Counted from the stretch's first letter, positions 45,868 to 55,500 are shown. The stretch: 64,000 nucleotides of DNA from Brucella daejeonensis (GCF_014199265.1 NZ_JACIJG010000004.1:62001-126000), one strand, 5' to 3'. Program-made: numbers and translations. The notes: generated by a model not told the origin, from the letters alone.

Positions 45868-46041
45868 TGGAATATTCCCTATTCCCGAGAATAGAAAGCC
45901 GCGAACCGGCGCGTTCGAAAGGCTGATGACGGTGCCGACGGTTTATCACGGGAAAAGTGGTGAAACCAAGAACAATGACCTGCGCAGGATTGACGCGGGG
46001 CGTCTCACTTTCTACCCATTGACGGGAATGGGAGAAACGAC

Positions 46042-47091
46042 ATGCAAATCGACTTCGGTGGCGGCAGCGAAATCAGCTTCGAGCGCAAGGGAAAAGCCGG
46101 GCTTGTGAAGCTTACAAGGACCGCTGCCCTCAACGCGCTCACCCACGATATGATTCTCGCGCTCGACCGTGCATTGCAGGCATGGGAAGACGATCCGGAA
46201 GTGGCCTGCGTGATTCTGGAAGGCGAGGGGCGCGCCTTCTGCGCCGGGGGCGACGTGGTCGCGGCCTACAAGGCCGGTCAGGCGGGAACGCCCGCCTATG
46301 AATTCTTCCGCGACGAATATCGGCTCAATGCGCGCATAGGCCGGTTTCCGAAGCCTTATGTATCGCTCATCAACGGTATCGTCATGGGCGGCGGCGCGGG
46401 CATTTCCGTGCACGGTTCGCATCGCGTCGTGACCGAGAACACGATGTTCGCCATGCCGGAAACCGGCATCGGTTTCTTCCCGGATGTGGGCGGCAGCGCG
46501 TTCCTGCCGCATCTGCACGACAATTTCGGCTATTATCTGGCGCTGACCGGCAATCGCATCCGCTGGGGCGACTGCCTCCAGAGCGGTATCGCCACCCATG
46601 CCGTGGCTGCGAGCGATTTGGAGGACGTGCGCGACGACATCGTCGCAACCGGCGATATCGAGGCCGCTCTGACCCGCAGCCAGTATCCCGATTTCGAGAC
46701 TTCCGTCGAAACCCGCCAGATCGTCAACGAATGCTTTTCCCATGCAACCCTTGCCGATTGCATCGCGGCCATCGAGAAGGCCGCCGAGGGCGGCAGCAAA
46801 CCCGCGCGGGACATACTGACGGTCATCGCCACACGGTCGCCGACCAGCGTCGCGGTCACTTTCCGCCAGATTGCCGATGGGCGGGCGCTCGATCTGGATG
46901 GCTGTATGCGCATGGAATACCGCATTGCCAGCCGGATGCTGGAAGCGCACGATTTCTATGAAGGCGTTCGCGCGCTTCTCATCGACAAGGACGGCGCGCC
47001 ATCCTGGAAGCCTGCAACGCTCGATGAGGTCAGGCCCGAACAGGTCAACGCCTATTTCGCCAATCTGGGTGAAAGGGAACTGACCTTCTGA
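46042..47091 (+). CDS. 3-hydroxyisobutyryl-CoA hydrolase-like enzyme of the crotonase family
   Basis: The 349-residue protein has the crotonase oxyanion-hole segments ILEGEGRAFCAGGDVVAAY and INGIVMGGGAGISVHGSHRV, and the catalytic Glu in FAMPETGIGFFPDVGGSAF. The downstream PTSVAVTFRQ segment and C-terminal length are of the hydrolase (HIBCH) type used in valine breakdown rather than true hydratases. Start 46042 follows GGGAGA. The DUF6163 gene begins 13 bases after. Confidence 0.87.
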   Translation: MQIDFGGGSEISFERKGKAGLVKLTRTAALNALTHDMILALDRALQAWEDDPEVACVILEGEGRAFCAGGDVVAAYKAGQAGTPAYEFFRDEYRLNARIGRFPKPYVSLINGIVMGGGAGISVHGSHRVVTENTMFAMPETGIGFFPDVGGSAFLPHLHDNFGYYLALTGNRIRWGDCLQSGIATHAVAASDLEDVRDDIVATGDIEAALTRSQYPDFETSVETRQIVNECFSHATLADCIAAIEKAAEGGSKPARDILTVIATRSPTSVAVTFRQIADGRALDLDGCMRMEYRIASRMLEAHDFYEGVRALLIDKDGAPSWKPATLDEVRPEQVNAYFANLGERELTF

Positions 47092-47104
47092 TGAGGATCG
47101 GCTG

Positions 47105-47539
47105 ATGCATATGAACGAGCTGCGCCAGCACACCCAGCCGAGCGGTACCGAATGGGCTTTTACATGGTTCATCCGGTTGCTCGCGCTCGTGGCGCTGGCG
47201 AGCGGCGTTTTCTACTGGATCAGGCTTATCGGCGTGCATCCGGGCCTTCTGTGGCGCTTCGACCTGATGCCCTGGCTCTGGCAGACCGCCGTCGTCGCCC
47301 TGGCGGTCCTGATGCCGGTTGCCGCCACGGGCCTATGGATGCGCGCGCCCTGGGGGCCGGTGCTGTGGTTCGTGGCCGCGATTGGCGAGATCGCCATCTA
47401 TTCGGTTTTCTCGCGCCATTTCGAATACAGGCCGCTGACCGTCGGGTTCAACGCGGCCTGTATCGTCATTTATGTGGTCTTCCGCATCCTGCTGTTTCTT
47501 GAAAAGAGGCGGCAGGCGCGCGCGAACCTGCCGGCTTAG
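47105..47539 (+). CDS. DUF6163 family membrane protein
   Basis: The 144-residue protein has four predicted membrane helices (FIRLLALVALASGVFYWIRL; WQTAVVALAVLMPVAATGLW; VLWFVAAIGEIAIYSVF; FNAACIVIYVVFRILLFLE) and a short basic tail. It matches what I recall of DUF6163, a family found in Hyphomicrobiales with unknown role. It sits 13 bases after the CoA hydrolase gene, so the two are probably co-transcribed. The three-base gap to the convergent DUF411 gene leaves no room for a separate terminator. Confidence 0.8.
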   Translation: MHMNELRQHTQPSGTEWAFTWFIRLLALVALASGVFYWIRLIGVHPGLLWRFDLMPWLWQTAVVALAVLMPVAATGLWMRAPWGPVLWFVAAIGEIAIYSVFSRHFEYRPLTVGFNAACIVIYVVFRILLFLEKRRQARANLPA

Positions 47540-47542
47540 GGT

Positions 47543-48025
47543 CTAAAGTTTTTCAGTGCCGCGATAGCGGGCATAGGGCTTCGCCGTCTTTTCGTTGAAA
47601 AGCAGAACATCGTAAGTGTCGGGCGCGCTGCCCGGCATTTCCATGCCCGGCGATCCCATCGGCATACCCGGCGCCGTCAGCCCCGTTGCCTGCGGACGCT
47701 CGACCAGCAGCCGCTTGACCGCACCGGCCGGGACATGGCCCTCGATGACATAGCCATCGACAACCGCCGTATGGCATGAGGCAAGATCGGGATTCACACC
47801 GTGCTCTTCCTTGATCCTGTCCATCGCATCTTCGTTTCTGACCGTTACGTTGAAGCCCGCCGCCTTCATGTGGTCGGCCCATCCTTCGCAACAGCCGCAG
47901 GTGGGGTCTTTATATATCGTCATTTGCGGAGCGGCTGTAACAGGTTCGGCATGGGCGAAACCCGTAAACCCGGTAAAGCTCAACAATCCACCGATAACGA
48001 CGTAACGGGCAAGATGAGGCGTCAT
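47543..48025 (-). CDS. DUF411 exported metal-binding protein
   Basis: The 160-residue protein has a signal peptide (IGGLLSFTGFTGFAHA) and the DUF411 domain with the cysteine cluster MTIYKDPTCGCCEGWADHMKAAGF, then GVNPDLASCHTAVVDGYVIEGHVPAGAV. DUF411 proteins are periplasmic and often linked with copper handling. A Pro/Met/Gly-rich insert (PGMPMGSPGMEMPG) could bind copper through methionines. No copper genes adjoin it. The next gene upstream on the other strand is ldtR, 347 bases away. Confidence 0.87.
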   Translation of the reverse strand: MTPHLARYVVIGGLLSFTGFTGFAHAEPVTAAPQMTIYKDPTCGCCEGWADHMKAAGFNVTVRNEDAMDRIKEEHGVNPDLASCHTAVVDGYVIEGHVPAGAVKRLLVERPQATGLTAPGMPMGSPGMEMPGSAPDTYDVLLFNEKTAKPYARYRGTEKL

Positions 48026-48372
48026 GGTCTCTCCGATCAGTTTTGATATGAAGCGAAGCTATCGCGGATCGAGCCGGTTCTCAAATGACGAAAGTTTAAT
48101 CCGGCATTCCGCCGCAGGCCCGGAAAACCGGGATTTTTCTGCTCCAGCGAGGTTCCGCCGAAAGGGGCCGCGAAAGATACGGAGTAAGTAAACATTAAGC
48201 CTGAATGGCCAATTTCGCCGGTAAGTTACTGTTAAGGCTGACTTTTAAGTCGAATTTTATGCATCTCCCCTAAATTCCGGTCAGAACGGTGAGAAACAAT
48301 ACACCGCATAAAACAGGAAGAGAGCTGCATCATGGTTTCATGGAATGCGGCTCCGGCAGAGAGGCAAAAGAA
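48026..48372. promoter_or_regulatory. Divergent region between DUF411 and ldtR genes
   Basis: No gene is seen in these 347 bases. It contains one TTAAGCC (48195-48201), a motif that recurs twice before ldtP, and possible promoters for both directions. The ldtR transcript could begin near 48250. Confidence 0.35.
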
Positions 48373-48888
48373 ATGATCAACGCACAGCGCAAGACGGATG
48401 TATCCGCTCCGCTCACGACACCGGAAACCGCACTTCGCTCGCTCTATCTGGAAGCGCTCCAGCTTGTCGAGCGTCTGCATCGCCGCCTGCTCGACGTCGT
48501 CAAGGACGAGTTCGACCGCAACGGCCGCAGCGACATCAACGCCACGCAGGCGCTGCTTCTTTTCAATATCGGCAATTCGGAACTGACCGCAGGCGAATTG
48601 CGCTCGCGCGGTTACTATCTCGGCTCCAACGTGTCGTATAACCTCAAGAAGCTTGTCGAAATGGGCTTCATCCACCACCAGCGTTCCCGCGTGGACCGCC
48701 GTTCGGTGCGCGTCAGCCTGACCGACAAGGGCAACGAGATCGCCGCACAGGTGGCCGCGCTCTATGAACGCCACATCTCTTCCATCGAACAGGTCGGCGG
48801 CATTCAGGTCGATGAGTTTACGGCGATGAACAAGTCGCTTCAGCGTCTCGACCGCTTCTGGAACGACAGCATCGCCTATCGGCTGTAA
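48373..48888 (+). CDS. ldtR: LdtR, MarR-family regulator of L,D-transpeptidase
   Basis: The 171-residue winged-helix protein has the recognition segment AGELRSRGYYLGSNVSYNLKKLVEMGFI and the wing QRSRVDRRSVRVSLTDKG. It matches LdtR, which activates ldtP and has been studied in Liberibacter and Sinorhizobium as a regulator of cell-wall stress genes that responds to small phenolic compounds. I chose ATG 48373 (MINAQRKTD); the frame stays open to 48289. It stands directly upstream of ldtP in the same direction, as in those species. Confidence 0.88.
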   Translation: MINAQRKTDVSAPLTTPETALRSLYLEALQLVERLHRRLLDVVKDEFDRNGRSDINATQALLLFNIGNSELTAGELRSRGYYLGSNVSYNLKKLVEMGFIHHQRSRVDRRSVRVSLTDKGNEIAAQVAALYERHISSIEQVGGIQVDEFTAMNKSLQRLDRFWNDSIAYRL

Positions 48889-48980
48889 CCGGGCTTTGGC
48901 AAGCTGTCCGCTTGTTGCAGAACTGTCACAGCCTGCTTCCATTGAAGGGAATAAGATGCGGTCAGGCTCTCAATCCGGGG

Positions 48981-49009
48981 TCGCATGGCTTGAAATACCG
49001 GCCATGCGA
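48981..49009. promoter_or_regulatory. Perfect inverted repeat between ldtR and ldtP
   Basis: TCGCATGGC and GCCATGCGA pair perfectly over nine bases with an 11-base spacer. There is no T-run after it, so an operator or mRNA hairpin is more likely than a terminator. Confidence 0.5.
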
Positions 49010-49014
49010 CATGA

Positions 49015-49040
49015 TTAAGCCATAAAAAATGACTTAAGCC
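49015..49040 (+). promoter_or_regulatory. Direct repeat TTAAGCC upstream of ldtP
   Basis: TTAAGCC at 49015-49021 and again at 49034-49040, 19 bases apart start to start (about two helix turns). The same heptamer occurs upstream of ldtR (48195). Candidate LdtR site. Confidence 0.35.
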
Positions 49041-49213
49041 TTTCATAAAGGCACGGCCAATATTGTGCCGCCTTCGGGAATAGGCCCTGATACCGGAATA
49101 TGGTAGAAGCGGTGGATATGCGATTTTGAAGACCGAAAGCCGCGTGCTGGCCTGTTGCTGATATTCTCTGGAAAGAACCCGCGTGAGCGGTCAGCCTTTT
49201 GGAACCAAGCAAA

Positions 49214-50515
49214 ATGACGAAAACCGACAAACCAGCCGATGCTCTCAGAATGGATCGCCGCCGTTTCCTCCGCGGCGCGGCGACAGCCGGCCTTTCCGTA
49301 GCCGCTTCCGCCACGGTTTCCTCGGCTTACGCGCAACAGGCGCTGACCGACATTCTCGCTTCTCCGCGCCGCGGCAACTGGGATGACCAGTTCGATGCCC
49401 GCGCGACGGGTGGCCAGCGCGTGGCGACCAATCAGCCGGTCCTGAGCCAGCAGACTGTGGCCAGTCTCCAGAACGCGATAGCGCAATATACCGATATTGC
49501 CGGTCGCGGCGGCTGGCCGAACGTTCCGGGCAATACGAAGCTCAAGATCGGCGTGACCGATCCGGCGGTGCAATATTTGCGCAAGCGTCTGATAATTTCA
49601 GGCGACCTGCCGCAAGGCGCCGGCCTTTCCAGCTCGTTCGATACCTATGTCGATGCCGCCGTGAAGCGTTTCCAGTCGCGCCATGGCCTGCCTGCCGATG
49701 GCGTGATGGGCCAGTTCACCTATGCCGCCATGAATGTGGACGCCAATACGCGTCTCGGCCAGCTTCAGACCAATTTGCAGCGCCTCTCGCCTCTCGCCAA
49801 TGAAGGTATGCAGGAACAGCGTTTCGTGATGGTCAACATTCCGGCCGCGCGCATCGAGGCCGTCGAGGGCGGCAGCGTCGTGCAGCGCCATACGGCGGTC
49901 GTCGGCAAGATCGACCGCCAGACGCCGCTCCTCAACTCGAAGATTCACGAGGTCATCCTCAATCCTTACTGGACCGCGCCGAAGTCGATCATCCAGAAGG
50001 ACATCATTCCGCTGATGCGGAAGGACCCGCAATATCTGACCAAGAACAAGATCCGCCTTTACGACCAGTCGGGCCAGGAAGTCGCGCCTGAAACCGTGGA
50101 CTGGAACACGGACGATGCGGTGAAGCTTATGTTCCGTCAGGACCCCGGCAAGATCAACGCCATGTCCTCGACCAAGATCAACTTCCACAATCCTTACGCG
50201 GTCTACATGCACGACACGCCGCAGAAGAGCTATTTCAACAAGCTCATGCGTTTCGACTCGTCAGGCTGCGTCCGTGTGCAGAATGTGCGCGACCTCGATG
50301 TGTGGCTCTTGAAGAATACGGCGGGCTGGGATCGCCAGACTATCGAAAGCACCATCAAAACCGGCACGAACACGCCGGTCCAGATTGCCGATCCGGTTCC
50401 TCTGCACTTTGTCTATATTACCGCCTGGTCCACGGGCGACGGCGTGGTTCAGTTCCGCGACGATATCTACAAGATGGACGGTGCAACGGCGCTGGCGCTC
50501 GGCACGGACACCTGA
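49214..50515 (+). CDS. ldtP: L,D-transpeptidase (YkuD domain) with Tat-type signal
   Basis: The 433-residue enzyme makes 3-3 peptidoglycan crosslinks or attaches proteins to peptidoglycan. An N-terminal twin-arginine motif (MDRRRFLRGAATAGLSVAAS) is followed by a peptidoglycan-binding domain (YVDAAVKRFQSRHGLPADGV) and the YkuD domain with active-site SSGCVRVQN; the His is in YMHDTPQKS. ATG 49214 is preferred to TTG 49199, although no clear ribosome site is visible for either. It sits behind ldtR. Confidence 0.9.
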   Translation: MTKTDKPADALRMDRRRFLRGAATAGLSVAASATVSSAYAQQALTDILASPRRGNWDDQFDARATGGQRVATNQPVLSQQTVASLQNAIAQYTDIAGRGGWPNVPGNTKLKIGVTDPAVQYLRKRLIISGDLPQGAGLSSSFDTYVDAAVKRFQSRHGLPADGVMGQFTYAAMNVDANTRLGQLQTNLQRLSPLANEGMQEQRFVMVNIPAARIEAVEGGSVVQRHTAVVGKIDRQTPLLNSKIHEVILNPYWTAPKSIIQKDIIPLMRKDPQYLTKNKIRLYDQSGQEVAPETVDWNTDDAVKLMFRQDPGKINAMSSTKINFHNPYAVYMHDTPQKSYFNKLMRFDSSGCVRVQNVRDLDVWLLKNTAGWDRQTIESTIKTGTNTPVQIADPVPLHFVYITAWSTGDGVVQFRDDIYKMDGATALALGTDT

Positions 50516-50538
50516 TTCCATCAGAAACCGCCTTGTCA

Positions 50539-50570
50539 GAGCCGTCCGAACCTGTTTCGGGCGGCTTTTT
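50539..50570 (+). terminator. Rho-independent terminator after ldtP
   Basis: AGCCGTCCGAA-CCTG-TTTCGGGCGGCT precedes T5, with one G-T pair. Confidence 0.8.
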
Positions 50571-50707
50571 CGTTCCGCCGCATTTATCAAATCGGTTTGC
50601 CGCATTTTGGAATATGCTTTTCGCTTTGCGGCCATTGGCCTTGTGCACTCAAGTGTGATAATGCGCCTCATCCAATAGCTTTACAGGCCGACCGGAGAGT
50701 GTGAACC

Positions 50708-52012
50708 ATGTCGCAAGCCAACGCCGCCAAGAATGCGTTCTTTAATGCAAGCCTCGAAGATATCGATTCCGAGATTTTCGGTGCAATCCGCAACGAACTC
50801 GGTCGCCAGCGCCACGAAATCGAGTTGATCGCCTCGGAAAACATCGTCTCGCGCGCTGTTCTTGAAGCACAGGGTTCCATCCTCACCAACAAATATGCCG
50901 AGGGCTATCCGGGCAAGCGCTATTACGGCGGCTGCCAGTATGTGGACGTGGTCGAGGAACTGGCCATCGAACGTGCGAAGAAGCTCTTCGGCGCCGAATT
51001 TGCCAATGTGCAGCCGAATTCCGGCAGCCAGATGAACCAGGCCGTGTTCCTCGCGCTGCTTCAGCCGGGTGACACTTTCATGGGCCTCGACCTGAATTCC
51101 GGCGGTCACCTGACGCACGGTTCGCCGGTCAATATGTCCGGCAAGTGGTTCAATGTCGTCTCCTATGGCGTTCGCAAGGACGATCATCTGCTCGACATGG
51201 ACGAAGTCGCCCGCCTCGCACGCGAAAACAAGCCGAAGCTGATCCTCGCGGGCGGCACCGCTTATTCGCGTATCTGGGACTGGAAGCGCTTCCGTGAGAT
51301 TGCCGATGAAGTCGGCGCCTATCTGATGGTCGATATGGCGCACATCGCCGGTCTCGTGGCTGGCGGCCAGCATCCGTCGCCCGTTCCGCACGCCCATGTC
51401 TGCACCACGACGACGCACAAGTCGCTGCGCGGTCCGCGCGGCGGCATGATCCTCACCAACGACGCCGATATCGCCAAGAAGATCAATTCGGCAGTCTTCC
51501 CCGGCCTTCAGGGCGGTCCGCTGATGCATGTCATCGCTGGCAAGGCCGTAGCGTTCGGCGAAGCGCTGAAGCCGGAATTCAAGCTCTATGCGAAGAACGT
51601 CGTGGACAATGCGCGCGCACTGGCCGAAGAGCTGAAGTCGCACGGCCTCGACATCGTTTCGGGCGGCACCGACAATCACCTGATGCTGGTTGACCTGCGT
51701 CCGAAGAATGCGACCGGCAAGCGTGCCGAAGCAGCGCTTGGCCGCGCCAACATCACCTGCAACAAGAACGGCATTCCGTTCGACCCCGAAAAGCCATTCG
51801 TGACCTCCGGCGTCCGCCTCGGTACGCCCGCGGGCACCACGCGCGGTTTCGGCATAACGGAATTCAAGGAAATCGGCTCGCTGATCGCCGAAGTGCTTGA
51901 TGGCCTCAAGGTCGCCAATTCCGACGAGGGCAATGCCGCCGTCGAACAGGCTGTGAAGGAAAAGGTCGTCGCCCTGACCGACCGCTTCCCGATGTACGGC
52001 TATCAGGGCTAA
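50708..52012 (+). CDS. glyA: Serine hydroxymethyltransferase
   Basis: The 434-residue PLP enzyme converts serine and THF to glycine and methylene-THF. The lysine that holds PLP is in [19 protein letters not shown], with other signatures [20 protein letters not shown] and [18 protein letters not shown]. Length is normal and GGAG precedes ATG 50708. A terminator follows at 52032-52067; nrdR begins 148 bases after the stop, so the two are probably separate units. Confidence 0.97.
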   Translation: MSQANAAKNAFFNASLEDIDSEIFGAIRNELGRQRHEIELIASENIVSRAVLEAQGSILTNKYAEGYPGKRYYGGCQYVDVVEELAIERAKKLFGAEFANVQPNSGSQMNQAVFLALLQPGDTFMGLDLNSGGHLTHGSPVNMSGKWFNVVSYGVRKDDHLLDMDEVARLARENKPKLILAGGTAYSRIWDWKRFREIADEVGAYLMVDMAHIAGLVAGGQHPSPVPHAHVCTTTTHKSLRGPRGGMILTNDADIAKKINSAVFPGLQGGPLMHVIAGKAVAFGEALKPEFKLYAKNVVDNARALAEELKSHGLDIVSGGTDNHLMLVDLRPKNATGKRAEAALGRANITCNKNGIPFDPEKPFVTSGVRLGTPAGTTRGFGITEFKEIGSLIAEVLDGLKVANSDEGNAAVEQAVKEKVVALTDRFPMYGYQG

Positions 52013-52031
52013 GCTCTGTTGCGATGTTCCG

Positions 52032-52067
52032 AAAAACCCCGTTCAGCCTTGTTGAGCGGGGTTTTTT
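52032..52067. terminator. Rho-independent terminator after glyA
   Basis: AAACCCCGTTCA-GCCTTG-TTGAGCGGGGTTT with flanking A- and T-runs. Confidence 0.85.
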
Positions 52068-52159
52068 CATTGTCGCTCTCGGTAGGTTGATCGGCGTTAA
52101 TAAGCTATGATCGGCAGGAATCGGTTAAGCGTTACCTGCATCAAAGTCGAAAGTGTTCC

Positions 52160-52636
52160 ATGCGTTGTCCCTATTGCCAGTCCGAAGATACGCAAGTGAA
52201 GGATTCCCGCCCGGCGGAAGACGGCGCGGTCATTCGCAGACGCCGCGTCTGCTCGGTTTGCGGTGGGCGTTTCACCACATTCGAGCGCGTCCAGTTGCGC
52301 GATCTCATGGTGGTGAAGAAAAGCGGGCGCCGCGTTCCCTTCGACCGCGACAAGCTCACGCGGTCCATCGAGGTGGCGCTGCGCAAGCGCGACGTTGACG
52401 GCGAAAGGGTGGAGCGCGCCATTTCCGGCATCGTGCGCCAGCTTGAAAGCTCGGGCGAGGCGGAAGTGACCTCCGATGAGATCGGTCGTCTGGCGATGGA
52501 TGCGCTGAAAGGCATCGACGATATCGCTTATATCCGCTTCGCTTCGGTCTACCGGAATTTCAGCAAGGCCGTCGATTTCCACAACGTCATCGACGAATTG
52601 ACGGTATCCGAAACCGGGGACGATCTGGAAGCATAG
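52160..52636 (+). CDS. nrdR: Transcriptional repressor NrdR
   Basis: The 158-residue protein has a four-cysteine zinc ribbon ([35 protein letters not shown]) and an ATP-cone domain ([20 protein letters not shown]). It senses ATP/dATP and represses ribonucleotide reductase genes. The order nrdR-ribD-ribE-ribH-nusB is conserved in this order of bacteria. ribD begins one base after its stop. Confidence 0.96.
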   Translation: MRCPYCQSEDTQVKDSRPAEDGAVIRRRRVCSVCGGRFTTFERVQLRDLMVVKKSGRRVPFDRDKLTRSIEVALRKRDVDGERVERAISGIVRQLESSGEAEVTSDEIGRLAMDALKGIDDIAYIRFASVYRNFSKAVDFHNVIDELTVSETGDDLEA

Positions 52637-52637
52637 A

Positions 52638-53762
52638 ATGGCTGAGAGGGAATTTCCGCATTCGAAAGCGACATCGGACGATGTCCGCTTCATGGAAGCG
52701 ACGATCCGCCTTGCGCGCCGTCACAAGGGCCTGACAGGCACCAACCCTTCGGTGGGGACCATTATCGTCAGGGATGGCGTCATCGTCGGACGCGGCGTGA
52801 CCGCGCTTGGCGGGCGACCCCATGCCGAACCGCAGGCGTTGGCCGATGCGGGCGAGGCGGCACGCGGCGCGACGGCTTATGTGACGCTTGAACCCTGTGC
52901 CCATCACGGACGCACGCCGCCATGTGCGGAAGCGCTGGTGCGGGCAGGCGTGGCGCGTGTCGTGGTCGCCGCGACCGACCCGGATGAGCGCGTCAGCGGA
53001 AAAGGCTTTGCCATCCTGCGTGAAGCGGGCATCGAGGTCGTGCCCGGCATTCTGTCCTCACAGGCTGCCGACGATCTCGCGGGCTATCTGAATCGATCCG
53101 CGAAGAAACGCCCGGAAGTGATTCTGAAACTTGCACTTTCCGCCGACGGCTATATCGGGCGCAAAGGCGAGGGGCAGGTGGCGATTACCGGGCCGGTATC
53201 GCGCGCGCAGTCGCATATCCTGCGGGCGCAGACGGATATCATCCTGATCGGCATCGACACGGCGATAGCCGACGATCCGGTGTTGAACTGCCGCCTGCCG
53301 GGGCTGGAACAGCGTTCGCCCGTTCGTGTGGTGCTCGACGGCGGATTGCGCCTGCCTTTGTCGTCGAAGCTTGTGCGGTCGGCAGCCGCGCAGCCTTTGT
53401 GGATTGCCTGTAGCGAAGAGGCGCCCGACGAACGCCGCGCCGCGCTGAGCGCGGCTGGATGCCGTATCCTTGCAACCGAAACACATGATTGCCGCGTGGC
53501 TTTGCCGGAATTGCTGGACGACCTTGCCGCGCAGGGCATTTCCTCGCTTCTGGTCGAGGGCGGCGCGGGCGTTGCGAAGAGCTTTCTGGATGAAAAGCTC
53601 GTGGATCGGCTGGCCGTCTTCCGTTCCCCGGTCGAGATCGGCGCGGCGGGTGGGCTTGCCGTGGACGGTCTTGAAACCCATATCGCTGACGAGTTCGAAA
53701 TTCTGCGGCAGGCGCGCTACGGCGACGATGCCTATACGGAATATGTAAGGAAGACTTACTGA
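52638..53762 (+). CDS. ribD: Bifunctional riboflavin deaminase/reductase
   Basis: The 374-residue enzyme performs two steps of riboflavin synthesis. The N-terminal cytidine-deaminase-like domain shows the zinc ligands HAEPQAL and LEPCAHHGRTPPCAEAL; the C-terminal reductase begins at about residue 155 (PEVILKLALSADGYIGRKGE). The stop overlaps the ribE start by one base (TGATG), so the genes are translationally coupled. Confidence 0.95.
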   Translation: MAEREFPHSKATSDDVRFMEATIRLARRHKGLTGTNPSVGTIIVRDGVIVGRGVTALGGRPHAEPQALADAGEAARGATAYVTLEPCAHHGRTPPCAEALVRAGVARVVVAATDPDERVSGKGFAILREAGIEVVPGILSSQAADDLAGYLNRSAKKRPEVILKLALSADGYIGRKGEGQVAITGPVSRAQSHILRAQTDIILIGIDTAIADDPVLNCRLPGLEQRSPVRVVLDGGLRLPLSSKLVRSAAAQPLWIACSEEAPDERRAALSAAGCRILATETHDCRVALPELLDDLAAQGISSLLVEGGAGVAKSFLDEKLVDRLAVFRSPVEIGAAGGLAVDGLETHIADEFEILRQARYGDDAYTEYVRKTY

Positions 53763-54370
53763 TGTTTACAGGCATTATCACCGATATCGGCAAGGTTGAC
53801 CGGGTCAAGCCGCTCAATGAAGGCGTGCTTTTGCGGATCGAGACCGCCTATGATCCCGAAACGATCGAGCTTGGTGCATCGATCGCCTGCTCGGGCGTCT
53901 GTCTGACTGTGGTCGCGCTGCCGGAAAAGGGCACCAATGCGCGCTGGTTCGAGGTCGAAGCCTGGGAAGAAGCGCTGCGCCTGACCACGATCTCCAATTG
54001 GCAGAGCGGGCGGAACATCAATCTGGAACGCTCGCTGAAACTTGGCGACGAAATGGGCGGACACCTCGTTTCGGGCCATGTCGACGGGCAGGCCGAAATC
54101 GTCGGGCGCAAGGACGAGGGCGATGCGGTGCGCTTTACCCTGCGCGCGCCGGAAGAACTGGCTCCGTTCATCGCCCAGAAGGGATCGGTCGCGCTCGACG
54201 GCACGTCGCTGACGGTCAACGGCGTCAACGGCAACGAATTCGACGTGCTTTTGATCCGCCATTCGCTGGAAGTCACCACCTGGGGCGAGCGCAAGGCGGG
54301 CGATAAGGTCAATATCGAGATCGACCAGCTCGCACGTTACGCAGCAAGGCTTGCGCAATATCGGAAATAG
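53762..54370 (+). CDS. ribE: Riboflavin synthase alpha subunit
   Basis: The 202-residue protein has two lumazine-binding repeats: MFTGIITDIGKVDRVK and, from residue 97, GHLVSGHVDGQAEIVGRKDE. It converts two molecules of 6,7-dimethyl-8-ribityllumazine to riboflavin and its precursor. In Brucella literature the same gene is also called ribC. A hairpin at 54373-54398 separates it from ribH. Confidence 0.95.
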   Translation: MFTGIITDIGKVDRVKPLNEGVLLRIETAYDPETIELGASIACSGVCLTVVALPEKGTNARWFEVEAWEEALRLTTISNWQSGRNINLERSLKLGDEMGGHLVSGHVDGQAEIVGRKDEGDAVRFTLRAPEELAPFIAQKGSVALDGTSLTVNGVNGNEFDVLLIRHSLEVTTWGERKAGDKVNIEIDQLARYAARLAQYRK

Positions 54371-54372
54371 GC

Positions 54373-54398
54373 TTACAGCCTAAATTCCCAGGCTGTAA
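54373..54398 (+). promoter_or_regulatory. Hairpin between ribE and ribH
   Basis: TTACAGCCT and AGGCTGTAA pair perfectly with the loop AAATTCCC. No T-run follows, so it may tune expression of ribH-nusB rather than terminate. Confidence 0.5.
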
Positions 54399-54466
54399 AA
54401 GCATATCCCGATTTTAAGCGTTGACCGCATCGTTGCGGTCCGCAGAATTTTGTCATGGAGTCTCTC

Positions 54467-54928
54467 ATGTCCAAGCACGAGGCGCATGCGCCGCATTTGC
54501 TTATTGTCGAAGCGCGTTTCTACGATGGTTTCGCCGACGCGCTTCTTGATGGCGCAAAGGCGGCTCTGGATGAGGCCGGGGCGACTTATGACGTCGTGAC
54601 GGTTCCCGGCGCGCTGGAAATTCCTGCCGTGATTTCGTTTGCTCTCGATGGCGCAGACAATGGCGGCACCGAATATGACGGCTTCGTCGCGCTCGGCACG
54701 GTTATCCGTGGCGAAACCTATCACTTCGATATCGTATCCAATGAATCCTGCCGTGCGCTCACCAATCTCTCGGTCGAGGAAAGCATTGCCATCGGCAACG
54801 GCATCCTGACGGTCGAGAACGAAGAGCAGGCCTGGGTTCGCGCTCGTCGCGAAGACAAGGACAAGGGCGGTTTTGCTGCCCGCGCCGCACTGACCATGAT
54901 CGACCTGCGCAAGAAGTTCGGAGCCTGA
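54467..54928 (+). CDS. ribH: 6,7-dimethyl-8-ribityllumazine synthase, type I
   Basis: The 153-residue protein builds the lumazine precursor of riboflavin. The core is [20 protein letters not shown], then [33 protein letters not shown] and [17 protein letters not shown], typical of the pentameric or icosahedral enzyme. Start: GGAG lies six bases before ATG 54467; an ATG at 54455 gives four more residues and may be the one used in databases. Brucella has a second, antigenic copy elsewhere. Confidence 0.94.
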   Translation: MSKHEAHAPHLLIVEARFYDGFADALLDGAKAALDEAGATYDVVTVPGALEIPAVISFALDGADNGGTEYDGFVALGTVIRGETYHFDIVSNESCRALTNLSVEESIAIGNGILTVENEEQAWVRARREDKDKGGFAARAALTMIDLRKKFGA

Positions 54929-54933
54929 ATATT

Positions 54934-55440
54934 ATGAATTCTTCTACCTCAGGCCGCCCGACCCCCAACGCTCCGCGCACGGCAAACAAGCGCGGCGTCG
55001 CCCGTCTTGCCGCCGTGCAGGCGCTCTATCAGATGGATGTCGCGGGTACGGGCGTACTGGAAGTGGTGGCCGAGTACGAATCTTTCCGGCTTGGCAAGGA
55101 AGTGGACGGCACGCAATATCTCGACGCCGATCCGCAATGGTTCCGCGCAATCGTCGCAGGCGTGGTCGATGACCAGTTGAAACTCGACCCGATGATTCAT
55201 CAGGCTTTGACGGAAGACTGGCCGCTGTCGCGTCTCGATTCCACCCTGCGCGCCATTCTGCGCGCCGGCACATGGGAACTGAAGTCGCGCAATGATGTGC
55301 CGACCGCCGTGATCGTGTCGGAATATGTCGATATCGCCAAGGCGTTCTATACCGAGGATGAGCCGAAACTGGTCAATGCCGTGCTCGACCGGCTGGCATT
55401 CGTCGTTCGCGGCGAAAGCCGGGGCGTGAAGCCGCGCTGA
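54934..55440 (+). CDS. nusB: Transcription antitermination protein NusB
   Basis: The 168-residue all-helical protein binds boxA RNA with NusE. The conserved segments [40 protein letters not shown] and [20 protein letters not shown] match the family. It starts five bases after the ribH stop, so is the last gene of the rib cluster, and a terminator follows at 55465-55500. Confidence 0.95.
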   Translation: MNSSTSGRPTPNAPRTANKRGVARLAAVQALYQMDVAGTGVLEVVAEYESFRLGKEVDGTQYLDADPQWFRAIVAGVVDDQLKLDPMIHQALTEDWPLSRLDSTLRAILRAGTWELKSRNDVPTAVIVSEYVDIAKAFYTEDEPKLVNAVLDRLAFVVRGESRGVKPR

Positions 55441-55464
55441 TCCGGCTTCCCCGACAATAATGAC

Positions 55465-55500
55465 GAAAGAAGGGCTGTGAGAAATCGCAGCCCTTCTTTC
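55465..55500. terminator. Terminator after nusB
   Basis: GAAAGAAGGGCTGTGA and the complementary CGCAGCCCTTCTTTC form a long stem with a short GAAAT loop. Confidence 0.8.

Noticed and set aside
54371-54466. FMN riboswitch before ribH
   Set aside because: The gap is only about 95 bases and shows one simple hairpin, not the conserved multi-branched RFN structure.
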